Source: Lunularia cruciata (Eukaryota > Streptophyta > Marchantiopsida > Lunulariales > Lunulariaceae). From it: a stretch of DNA of 64,000 nt. The notes beneath the pieces were generated by a model that was given only the letters and a program-made list of their open reading frames with translations, had not been told where the DNA came from and made no database searches. Shown in pieces: positions 54,184 to 64,000 of the stretch (its first letter is position 1; each line of letters starts with the position of its first letter). Location: positions 48,298,001 to 48,362,000 of the forward strand of contig OX419760.1 in NCBI GenBank assembly GCA_948567375.1. Reading direction: 5' to 3'. The position numbers were made by a program, and so were the translations under genes.

Positions 54184-57100
54184 TGTTAGATGATATAAGT
54201 AATAATAATAATTATTATTATTATTATATTTGTTATAATGGTATTATTTTGTAGTAGTTATGTTGATGTCTAACTACCAACCACCAAAGATAGTCAACAA
54301 CCTTATTGGCTATATATGAAAATGGAAAATTCCTTTGAATTAAGATCAATGGTCTGATTGACTTAAAATTATGAAGCTTCAATAACATCAATAAAAAGAT
54401 TGCTATCCAAACAAGGCTTGCTAAATCTACTTTACTATCAATAATTTTAGGCAATGTTTATTAAATTTATATTAATAAAGTGGAAAACTATTCTATACAT
54501 TTTAGTAAAAGTTAAGCAAATATAGTACAATGGAATCACTAGTAGAGTTTTGTTAATAGCATTGATGTTGCTTTGCCTTTGGTGGAAAAAGATATAACTC
54601 TTATACTAGTATGTTAAATTTAAATTTAAGGTTTAAATTTCTATTCAGTTTAGCAAAGTTCTAAATACTAGATTATGATGATCTTAAGGACTTCAAATAT
54701 TGACTATTACTCTTAGAATGCAATCTATTATATGTTCCTTTGAAAAATAGAATTAATTTAGCTTCCTTCTTGTATTGCATGAAATATCTTGAGTGGAATT
54801 CCCAATTTTTGTATTTTTTATTTTCCCAATGATTATATTCTAAATTTTATAATTATATTATATTTTACAAAATTTTCTACTATAAAAGAATCATATATGA
54901 TTGAGTATACAACTATATATATATATATATAGAGGATATTTGTAAGTATTCTATCATATCCAATAATATTACTCAAATATTTACATATATTTCTGAAATA
55001 TCAAATATTGAACTCTCAAATATCTCATACAACAAGTCAATTTCTGTTCTAAACTTGAATCTGTCTAGTATTGAGACCCCAAATATCCAGAAATTTATAC
55101 ATTAAGCGTCCAGTGAAGTCAAATGTCCAAATCAATAAGGATGTTCTTATTTTTTATAAAAGATAACTTTATGATATTTCTCTTAAACACATCACATCAC
55201 TGACTCAGCTTAATATATGTCAATTATATAAATCTTCTTACATGAATTCAGATTTCTATAACTACTATCTTATTCCATTATTATTTCTAAATCTAATAAC
55301 TAAACTCTAGAGTTATCTTCCTTGTTTAACTCTCTCAATATACTAGATAGACTTGCATGTATATTCAAAATATAACATTTGATCTATTATTATAAGGGAA
55401 GTCTTACTTCAAGTTATTAGTCATAATATTTCCCTCCAGTATGTTTCTCACTTTTAGCAACACCTTAGTACATGCTAGATAAAATAGCTATACAAAGAGG
55501 CAATGATGCAATATCAGTACAAGATTATATTTATTAGAGTAGGAGGTAGTAAGACTCTCTTTGTATTAAAAGACTCTTATATATCTCTCTAGATTACCTT
55601 ATCTTGCTCTTAGATATTGAGAATTCTTTTAATAGAATTTAATGTGTCTCCATGTTTAGCAAGCTTAAGAAAGATTGCAAACTCTTAGCAATCCTTTTTT
55701 TCTCTATGTCATGAAAGAACATATCAGGAGTACTTGTACAAATTTTTTATTAGCTATAATTAACTAAATTTTATGAATTACTGATCTTTTCAACACATTA
55801 TGATATAAATATTTGTATGTGTTAATAATTAGAGTTTACTTGGTAAAGGTGGTTAAATATTGATATTAATAAAGCTAGATATAATTAGCCAAAGGTAATC
55901 AAGGCTAAATCTAGCAACTAATCAAACTAGAATAGTAGATATGCTCAGGAGTGAGTCTTTTATATTATCTTATAATAAAATATCAACCTTTCAATATAAA
56001 AATTAATATATTAGTCAATTTGCAGACCAAATCAAAAGTATGATGTGAGATAAAACAAGAGATACTTTAAAAATTGGTTTTTAAAGGTAAGTAAACAATC
56101 TAACTATTATTCTCTAGATCCTAAGATACTTTAAAAAGTTTTTGAAGCTCAAGAAGTAATGGTTAAAAAGTAATTAACAATCTACTAATATGATTCTTTC
56201 TTTTATTTATTCAATTTTGAATCTTACTTAATTACTCTAAATAAAATTTATTTATTTATTTACTAGCAGCACCTTTCATAAAAGGCATTGTCGTCCTTTG
56301 GTAGGTACATAATGAGAGGATCCATTAGTATAACCTTTATTTGCCACAACTCACTTTGATAATCCAAAGTAATTTATTTATTTTTACTTCATTAGTCATA
56401 TTGGATTATATTATATCTTTATATAATTAGTGGATACTTTTCATAATATAGATCATTGTGGATCAAATAAAACATGCCTTTGGTCATTTGACTACCAAAC
56501 TTCATGTTGTAAGCTTGAGTGTTAATATTCTAAAGTATAAGGCAAAGAAGTCTCATTTTAGCATCCCATATGATCTTGAGCATCTAAGTGGTGTATTAAG
56601 TATATTAATAGTCTATGAATCCTAGAAGTACCAATTATATTCAAAGATATTATCTCATAGTACATGGATATCTCATATTACTTATTAGATGCCCATATGT
56701 GGATGAACTTCCTTTCTTAGAGGATCCATAAGTGATCTTTGGTGTGCTTGCTTATAGCATTGTACATAAATTGATATATCCACTTTGTATTGTTTTTTGT
56801 TCTCATGTTTCTTTATTATGCCTAAGAGTTTATGATAAGATGATTATGAAAGTGTTTTGTGATGTGGTAGAACTAGGGATCTTTGAATGTGCCTATTTTG
56901 AATGGAGATTTGGCCTATTATCCATGGAAGGCACAAAATTTGCAACCTTTTTCTTAGGATAATTTAGAACTATATACACCTTTACTTTGCTCTTTGTGAT
57001 CATTAAAGGGTTTTTCTTTGAGAGATCCATGACCAAAGTGGAGGATGGGTTGCTTCCTCTCTAAGTAATATTGTAGGAAACAAGAGATAGTTTACTTTTA

Positions 57101-59133
57101 CAAGATATGGGAAGACCTTTCATCATTTATTTCATACCTTTTGATTTCAAGTGAGTTTTGTAATTTATTTTGATGAATTGTCATTTTAACCATACTATAC
57201 TTTCTTTCCTAGTTGATTTATCTATCCTTTATATTATTACTACTTATCTTGCTCTTGCAAGGATGTAGGCTCTTGAATCCTAGCTTGACCTGTGTGCTAG
57301 GGTATTCATGTTTGCACAAGCTATTTTCTTTAAAACTAGGAAGTTAAGTCTAGGTTAGGTAAATGCATTTACATCTTCGTTACTCAATTATGAGTGCGAT
57401 GTTGCACTAGATATAGGAGGAGTGCATATGAATTTTAGCTCTTTGGAAGTTAGAGGAGTATTACCAGCAATGTTATCAAGGATGTTTTATTTTTTATTTT
57501 TATAGATTACACAAGAGAGCGGATATTTGATAGAGAGGGAATATCAGTATACCTTAAAGATACAAGTACTAGAGCAATTCTACAATCAGGTCATATTGCA
57601 AACATTTTGTTGATTAATCTCATACAGATGTAATTTTGGGATGGATGATTAGCTATCCTCTTAGACGGGTGAAGAATAGAGCAATAACAACTAATCTATA
57701 GAGGTAAGTGTTGAGGTAAAAGGGAATTCATCTCTTTGATCCTATGTAGCTTTGAAGTTATAAGAAACCATATATACAAAATCAAACTAAGTTAACAATG
57801 GATACAAGTTAAAGTTAAACTGGGAGGTAGAACCTTGAAGTTAGAGATTGTACAAGAGTTATCATACCAGATGACATAAAATATAAAATCCATTTTTAAC
57901 TTTTGACCTATTGAAAGACAAAATATTCACTATTTTAGATAGAAAATATTTATTATTTTACAAATAAAATTGAGAAGTGCTACGTAGAAAAAGCGGCGAT
58001 GTCACTAGTGACTCCATATTTACTCTTTGGTATATCTTGTGTGGCTTGACGGAACTTCTTTATCTTCTTTGCTATTTATTGTATGCACGCAGTACACAAT
58101 TCAGAATATTTACCACTTACGAAAAGGTACTAAAAGGAAGAAATTTCTGTACGAATAAACTCAGTCGACTTCGATATTTCGACAACCAACCTCGATGTCG
58201 GCGATCAACGTCGTCCAGTTCACAGTACAGCGCAACTTAGTTGTACTTGCTCGCGAGGGGAGTTGTCCACCTCAGTGCGAATCCTGATTCGGAAACCTAA
58301 AATCTCGGTAACGGATACATCCCAATCGCGACGCGTGGACTGGGAGAAGTCACTGTTGAAATACTACCATGCTTGGCTTCACTGACATGCAACTTCAGAG
58401 AACGCATTCAACTACTGTCAATGTTCTGACGCTCCTTGTCAAGAATCCTCTGTGATGAGTCCACTTCGAGTCAACGGCAAATTGGCCGAATTTAAGAATT
58501 TGGGTGGTCTCTCACCACCCAAAGTCCAGCCCAGAGAAACTATGGTCAAACGGCGAGGACTCGGACTCAAACGGAGGTGAAGGGGATTTCAAATAAAACA
58601 ATGAACATCATAAGCAGTCTGATTGGTTATCTTTTGGTGAAACTTGGTTGAGGCTTGATTTTCTTCTTTGATCCTGATGGTAGCATGACACCTACCTCAG
58701 GAAACGGACTACTGCGTGATGATAAAGACTCAATTTTCGTGGAATTGCCGTTTGCAGTAGTTTTGGTGGCAGGTTTTAAGATGGACGTCACGTTGAGCTT
58801 ACTTCCTACGAAGAGGATGATGATGATGGTGGACTTTTGGTTCTCAGGATTGCTGGTAAAGCTGAGGTTGTCTGACTTTGAACTGCAGATTGGAATTGAA
58901 GGGAGTTCTTGTATGTTCATGTACAGTCCAACTTTTCTTCGTCTGCTCTTTTGGTAAGTTCAACCCCTAATGGATTGACATTCCCACTCTGCGAACGACC
59001 TAGTTCACTCCGCTTTAGACCAGTCCATGCATTTTCTGCATTTTCTTGGACCGAGATACCTCAATTTCTAGGACCTGGATCGATGACAACATCGACTAAA
59101 GAGCGTATCAGAAAACAATATTTCAATTTGCAG
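54184..59133. other. AT-rich intergenic DNA with microsatellites
   Basis: No gene or typed transposon recognised up to 58.3 kb. (AAT/ATT)n lies at about 54200-54226 and (AT)n at 54914-54931. From 58.3 kb composition rises. The first exon(s) of the following hydrolase gene must lie in 58.3-59.1 kb, but I could not fix them. A GTAAGT donor at 58954 does not give the required phase with the frames before it. Confidence 0.5.
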
Positions 59134-61464
59134 GGACTTCTGAAGTCGTAAACTCGACTGCAAGGAAAGCTCTATATCAATCCTCCATTGAAGTTCTGCG
59201 ACAAAATGATTTTGGAGGGTACACGATCCCTGCTCAGGGCCTTTATCCTTTCCAGGTACGCTGTGCAACCACAAGTGATCGACCTTCTTGTTTTCTTCAT
59301 GCAAGGTTTATAAGAAAAGCTGGCAAATTTGAACTGTTTCATGCATCTGGTCTGCAGTGGAACTGGGACTCCGGATTTGTGGCAGCAGGATGGGCTGCGT
59401 TCGATGAACAAAGAGGATGGCGAGAATTGGAGACGTTGTTTGCTGGTCAATGGAAGGACGGGATGATACCATCCATCCTTTTCTGGAAACCATCGGACAC
59501 ATACTTTCCAGGGCCTGAGATATGGGGAACTGAAGAACATCCAAGTAACAGTACAGGAATTACCCAGCCCCCAATAGCGGGAGTAGTCGCTCGTTACTTG
59601 TTCCAGCAAACTGCCCGGAGCAACGAAAAACTCGCAATTCAGAAAATCTCCGTGCTTTTTCCGAAAATTCTGGCCTATCATCGTTGGTGGTACAAGGTGA
59701 GATCTTGAGCTGCAGATTACTCTAAGTAGCTATTTCGCATGATTATAAAGCACTATGTGAGTAATCGTCCTCTCAGAAACGTAATACTGGAATTAAGTTG
59801 ATTACTGGACCTCTAACCTTCAGGTTATGAGCATGAATTGAGCATCAGTAGTTGGACACGCAGGGAGATTGCTAAATTACAGTTAGCTGTAGCTGTACTG
59901 TGTACATTGGTATCTAGGCACGTAGATGGCAATGTCCCAGTGTAGTTTGCTTTTGAGCTGCTCCTCTAAGGAATACTGAATCTAAGGAATGAATATGGTT
60001 CACTCATACAGGCCAGAGATCCTCTCAACACAGGGCTTGTGGCTGTTCTCCATCCATGGGAATCAGGCATGGACAACAGTCCCGCATGGGATGACGCTCT
60101 CACGGCTTTCCCTGTCGATGACATTCCACCGTATGAGCGCGAGGACCTGAAACATGTGAATGCTTCCATGCGGCCATCGAAGGACACTTATGATCATTAC
60201 CTTACTCTGCTATACAGGTATCAATATGTTGGCGCTTCCCTTACCTGACCAGTATATGTACAAGCCTGTCTTCCAGACCGCGTACTTCTGACAGAACGCC
60301 TTGTGGACGCTTGGATGGAGATCAGTTTTTACTTCCAATCCCTGCTTTCACATTGGAATTCTTACTTGGTAAATTGGAATGTAAATCTCAAAATCTCTCC
60401 AACAACTATGTCAGGTGTAGAGTCAGACGAGTGCAGAACACAAAATCCAGTTGCACTGCAGGCTCAATCCGCTGTCTTCACTCCTTTACTGACGCACATG
60501 ATCACTTGACGGCAGGTTCAAAGCTGCGAACTTCTATGATCCAGAGAAGCTGTACTGGATCTCACCGTTCCGGATGACTGACTTATGTACGAACAGCGTA
60601 CTGTATCGAGCTAACCGAGATTTGAGGTTCCTGGCAAAGGTTCTGGGAAAGAAAGATGTAGTCCGAGAAATCAACAAATGGTTGAAAAGGGGCACAAAGG
60701 GATTTCAACAGTTATGGGACAAGAAGTCTGGCCTTTTCAAATGTCAAAATCAGCTTACAGGCAGGATAGTCAATGCAAGCATCTCTGGATCATACCTTCC
60801 ACTTTTTGCAGGTGTGAGTTGCTGAACTTCCTCCATATACGGCACTCTTGTACAAATTTCCGCTGTTACTGAATACAATATATGTCGTCGAAACTTTACC
60901 TGAGAAATGAGTTGTGTGTCCTATGTTCATAACCCCAAGAATGGTACTTCTTCCTCTGTTCCTTAGGTGTTGCAACCCAAAGCCAAGCGGCTTTACTAGC
61001 TCTGAATCTGGAAGGCTGGCTAGCCAAAGTGAAGTACGGTGTACCGAGTTCTGATCCTAGCGACCTCAAGTTTGATCCCCTTAAGTACTGGTCCGGGCCA
61101 CTTTGGATCAACATAAATTGGATGATCTCCGATGGTCTCCGCCACTACGGGTAAGGGCCATACAGTTAAGTCTTGTTGGAGATCTTTGGAGAGGGAAGGA
61201 ATTTCAGCATTTCCAGGCTGCTGCTGAAATGTGGATCTCGCGTTCCTGAGATGCACCATGTGGTGCTGAGCTGACAGTCAGATCTTCGTGTGCAGATATG
61301 ACGACCTTGCAAGGAGAGTAGAGGAAGATTCCATGAAGGTTATAGCCGAAGCAGGGCTTCGAGAATATTTCAATCCCAACACTGGTGAAGGGTTAGGTGG
61401 TACATCGTTCACATGGACTGCGGCTTTGTATCTTGCTTGGCTCGACGGGCATGTGCTTGATTAG
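59134..61464 (+). CDS. Mannosylglycerate hydrolase-like GH63 enzyme (5' end unresolved)
   Basis: Six exons with GT-AG borders and consistent phases: 59134-59255, 59358-59696, 60012-60217, 60516-60811, 60967-61150 and 61296-61464 (TAG). They give about 438 aa; at least one upstream exon ending in phase 1 is missing. Motifs: YTIPAQGLYPFQ/WNWDSGFVAAGW, GQWKDGMIPSILFW, YFPGPEIW, GITQPP, HPWESGMDNSPAWD (family general-acid Asp in this motif), YWSGPLWININW, and TGEGLGGTSFTWTAAL (likely base Glu). This is the compact GH63 branch typified by bacterial mannosylglycerate hydrolases and the Selaginella enzyme, which release mannose and glycerate from the compatible solute. The related substrate glucosylglycerate is an alternative. 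Presence of all motifs suggests activity. Confidence 0.85.
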
Positions 61465-62650
61465 TTAAATGCGTTCAGATTTGCTATAGGTTTGGTACAA
61501 CCCCGAACAACTGAGTCGGAACAACTTTCTATACCGAAATTATCGGAGATTCGGAGAAAATTGGACATCATGCAAACTTTCAAACAGTTCACAAAGCCAA
61601 AGATTACAACGGTTTCTAGTAAGGTAACTGAAAATACGAGTAGAAAAAGCCTAATACCAGCCGATAGCCCGACTTAGATGGTCCCTATTTCAGTTCATGA
61701 TTGCCGGTGAGAAATCATCTGGAACGTGTGCTGATACTTGACTTTCGGAGCGGCAACTCAATAACGGAGGATTGTCACAGAAGAGGATGGTTAGACCCAT
61801 CTCCCAATGGCCACTCGTTACCGGCTGAGCAGTAGAAAAGCCCTGACACTGCAAAGGGAGTGATGTCTCCAAGGATGCAGCTCATCATTACAAGCAGAAA
61901 CTATGGTCTAACTTGATGGAGACAAATGTGGCACTTCGGCTTTCCTGCTGACCTCGACAGGGGGCGCTAGTGCTCAAGCAAGTCCCTATGTGCTGGTTGT
62001 AAATGGGGCTGGATTCCACCCTGATGAAATAATTTGCACACTCGGGCGAAGAAATCGTGAGGACTGATAATGAGCACATAGTTCATAGTCGCGTGTAGGC
62101 CTAAGTTCTCTCAGGTTGAGGAGCCGATTAGCAACAGGACGGGATCACCGCAGTTGCAACTGAACCTACTATTGCTGTAGAAGCTGATAAAACTGATGGA
62201 GCTCAGCTCAATCAGGAGGATCATAGGAGGTCCCGGACCTGCACAAAGGATTCCAACTCGTTCATGACTTGCACTACAGTCGTATTACGAACAGAATTCG
62301 TTATGTTGGTCACTGGTCCCCAATCAGAAGAGAAAACTTAACTACGCTAGCCATCACATCACACGATTGACTTTCTAGGAGTACATTGCGCGTCAGTAAT
62401 AATCACGACTGTTAACACGACGGGCAGAGAAGCAGGAATTCGTCGCTATCAAACCTTGCAAACGGAGCATGCTCAAATTTTACATCTAAGGAGTCCTTCC
62501 TCACGGGTGGACAACACAGACATAGTTCACAATTCTTGCTTGTGGTAACGGCGACAAAAGTTGTGAAAGTAGGTCCTCCAAAACTCTCAACCAAAGATAA
62601 ATGGGCGGATGAGAATTTCAGTAACCTGTCATCTATATATTGCTGCAAAA
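61465..62650. other. Intergenic DNA between two convergent genes
   Basis: No gene supported; it should contain both 3' UTRs. Short frames only. Confidence 0.5.
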
Positions 62651-63970
62651 CTATATCCAGTCTCGTTGCTGGATTTTCAGTGGAAGATATACTTCTGACA
62701 GATACTGAAAGCCAAAACTGCTCAGAGCTTGAATCTCAGCCTTCTCCTTGGTTTTAACCATCAGTTCAAGTTCCTTGATCCAATTTGGATCCTTCTTGAT
62801 AAAATCCTCTTCTAGCAGGTCCTTACCTGTCTTTATATCCTGTTCTGTCATGGGCAATCGGCACTGCTCTGGGATTTTGTATTTATCTAAATCTGTGGGC
62901 CTTACACCTAACCATTTTATATCCGGAGTCGTGAGATTTGAGCTGTCATAGGACATATTCTTTGAGCCACTAAGGTAGACGGACAGAATTTTGAGTCCGT
63001 AAGGATCACTATCAACCAGTCCCAGTACAGGAATCTTCAGGTCCGTTTTCATCTTCTTCAAAAACAAACGAGTTGCGACATCTGGTTGCCCCTTCGCTGT
63101 GATGATGACGCACGGGAAGCGATTGTAAAATCTGTCTTCGGCAAGACGCATGAACGCAGCATCCTTCTCTACCAGAAGTATAAACAGAGCGTCGCTTTCG
63201 AAATCCCGAACCTTGTCAATGTTAGGGGGAATAGCCTTGCCTCCAACTCCCATTTTGGTGCAGTCAATTCTGTCCCCATCTTCGAAAAATATTAGCCTCC
63301 CGACTACCACGCCCTTCTCGGACGCAACCACATTCAAACTGGACCTAGTGCAACCGAGCATGCAGGACACATCATCCAACACACTGTCCGACTGAGTCTG
63401 CTCTTGAAATAGCTTCACATCAGTGTAGAAGAGATCACGCTTTGTCACATGGATACGTTTTTGACAAAGCTGGTGAACTAGCTGCAAAATCCGGGTGGTA
63501 ATGGCGGTCTTCCGCACACTAGACATGTTAGCGAAAGGACGAAAAGTTGCTTTATCCTTGAGCACAATGCGGTCCAACTCGGGAACGTACAGCTGATTTG
63601 CACTGCTCCTGGCAGGAATATTGTAGCCGAAACCATTACCGCTGAGAATTGATTGAGCAATGTGCAGTATAGTCTTCTCAATCTCCGAGAGTACGTCAGT
63701 AGTATTGAGATCGACCACTTCCTTGCAAGCATGGGGCAGTTTCAAGTCCGAAAGAGTTCGCGTCTCGACCTTAGCCTTCTTCGAAGCTTCTGAAAACTCG
63801 CGGATAGAAGCGAGAATAATGCTATCAGGTTTCAGCTTCTTCTTAAACCCTAACGCAGCCTTTGCCTGTGCCTTAGGCGCCTCGCGTGGCATCTCCTGTC
63901 GGCCTCCTCTGATGACTTCATCATCGCTTTCATCATCCAATTCCACCGGACGCTTTCCCCTGCTCGTCAT
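62651..63970 (-). CDS. TOP6A: DNA topoisomerase VI subunit A (SPO11-3/RHL2/BIN5-type)
   Basis: 439 aa, single uninterrupted exon; ATG at 63970-63968. Catalytic subunit that makes a double-strand passage break through a tyrosyl-DNA link and works with TOP6B in plant endoreduplication. Acidic and basic low-complexity N-terminus (1-70), winged-helix 5Y-CAP domain with catalytic Tyr182 in [11 protein letters not shown], then the Toprim fold with Glu268 in LLVEKD and Asp320/Asp322 in [10 protein letters not shown]-terminus [14 protein letters not shown] is complete. The N-terminal extension and sequence fit the plant SPO11-3 class better than meiotic SPO11-1/2. Only 30 bp of upstream sequence lies in the window. 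All catalytic residues are present. Confidence 0.95.
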   Translation of the reverse strand: MTSRGKRPVELDDESDDEVIRGGRQEMPREAPKAQAKAALGFKKKLKPDSIILASIREFSEASKKAKVETRTLSDLKLPHACKEVVDLNTTDVLSEIEKTILHIAQSILSGNGFGYNIPARSSANQLYVPELDRIVLKDKATFRPFANMSSVRKTAITTRILQLVHQLCQKRIHVTKRDLFYTDVKLFQEQTQSDSVLDDVSCMLGCTRSSLNVVASEKGVVVGRLIFFEDGDRIDCTKMGVGGKAIPPNIDKVRDFESDALFILLVEKDAAFMRLAEDRFYNRFPCVIITAKGQPDVATRLFLKKMKTDLKIPVLGLVDSDPYGLKILSVYLSGSKNMSYDSSNLTTPDIKWLGVRPTDLDKYKIPEQCRLPMTEQDIKTGKDLLEEDFIKKDPNWIKELELMVKTKEKAEIQALSSFGFQYLSEVYLPLKIQQRDWI

Positions 63971-64000
63971 CTATCTCTTCTCAAACCACCTAATTCAAAA

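Noticed and set aside
58655-58953. Frame ending near a GTAAGT donor as first exon of the GH63 gene
   Set aside because: Joining it to the acceptor at 59134 gives the wrong phase, and the peptide (Met-rich, FWFSGLLVKLRL) does not resemble the enzyme's N-terminus.
1-64000. CRISPR arrays, bacterial operons, rRNA
   Set aside because: None seen; introns, LTR retrotransposons and plant-type genes show eukaryotic nuclear DNA.

Overview
The window looks like nuclear DNA of a non-seed land plant, most likely a bryophyte (moss) or a lycophyte. Four plant-type host genes sit as islands in AT-rich, transposon-filled DNA. They are a secreted VPS62/DUF946-family protein (7.1-8.9 kb), an uninterrupted cytosolic pyruvate kinase (45.3-46.8 kb), a spliced GH63 mannosylglycerate hydrolase (59.1-61.5 kb), and an uninterrupted topoisomerase VI subunit A / SPO11-3 homologue (62.7-64.0 kb, minus strand). 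Species assignment is inference only.

Layout. 1-7 kb: intergenic, with one possible gene end and a 104-bp tandem repeat. 7-9 kb: the VPS62-like gene. 10.9-14.5 kb: a decayed Mutator-like (MULE) DNA transposon with terminal inverted repeats and a 9-bp target duplication. 18.3-42.5 kb: a three-layer nest of LTR retrotransposons. The outer layer is an old, decayed copy of a retroelement family that I call the MTase element. A chromodomain-bearing Ty3/gypsy element (21.8-37.6 kb) inserted into it, with TSD GTGGA. A younger, 10.1-kb copy of the MTase element (23135-33254) then inserted into the gag of that chromovirus, with TSD AATT. 42.5-49 kb: pyruvate kinase and flanks. 49-54 kb: fragments of the same two retroelement families and of a Ty1/copia gag. 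54-59 kb: AT-rich DNA with nothing recognised. 59-64 kb: the last two genes.

The main discovery is the 10.1-kb element. Its polyprotein order is gag, zinc knuckles, aspartic protease, a complete DNMT3-type cytosine-5 DNA methyltransferase domain, reverse transcriptase, RNase H, DDE integrase and a C-terminal PHD finger. It therefore carries a DNA-methylation 'writer' and a probable histone 'reader' in one mobile polyprotein. The frame runs through the whole element but is cut by UAG/UGA codons only (never UAA); four of these are shared with old copies. A 194-bp insertion containing a piece of its own LTR/primer-site region sits between protease and methyltransferase. The terminal repeats are arranged B-internal-A-B-A, which is not a normal LTR layout. 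The decayed copies show heavy C-to-T / G-to-A change, often at CAG/CTG, as expected of long-term CHG methylation. The surrounding chromovirus has LTRs packed with heat-shock-element-like GAAGCTTC motifs just upstream of a TATA box.
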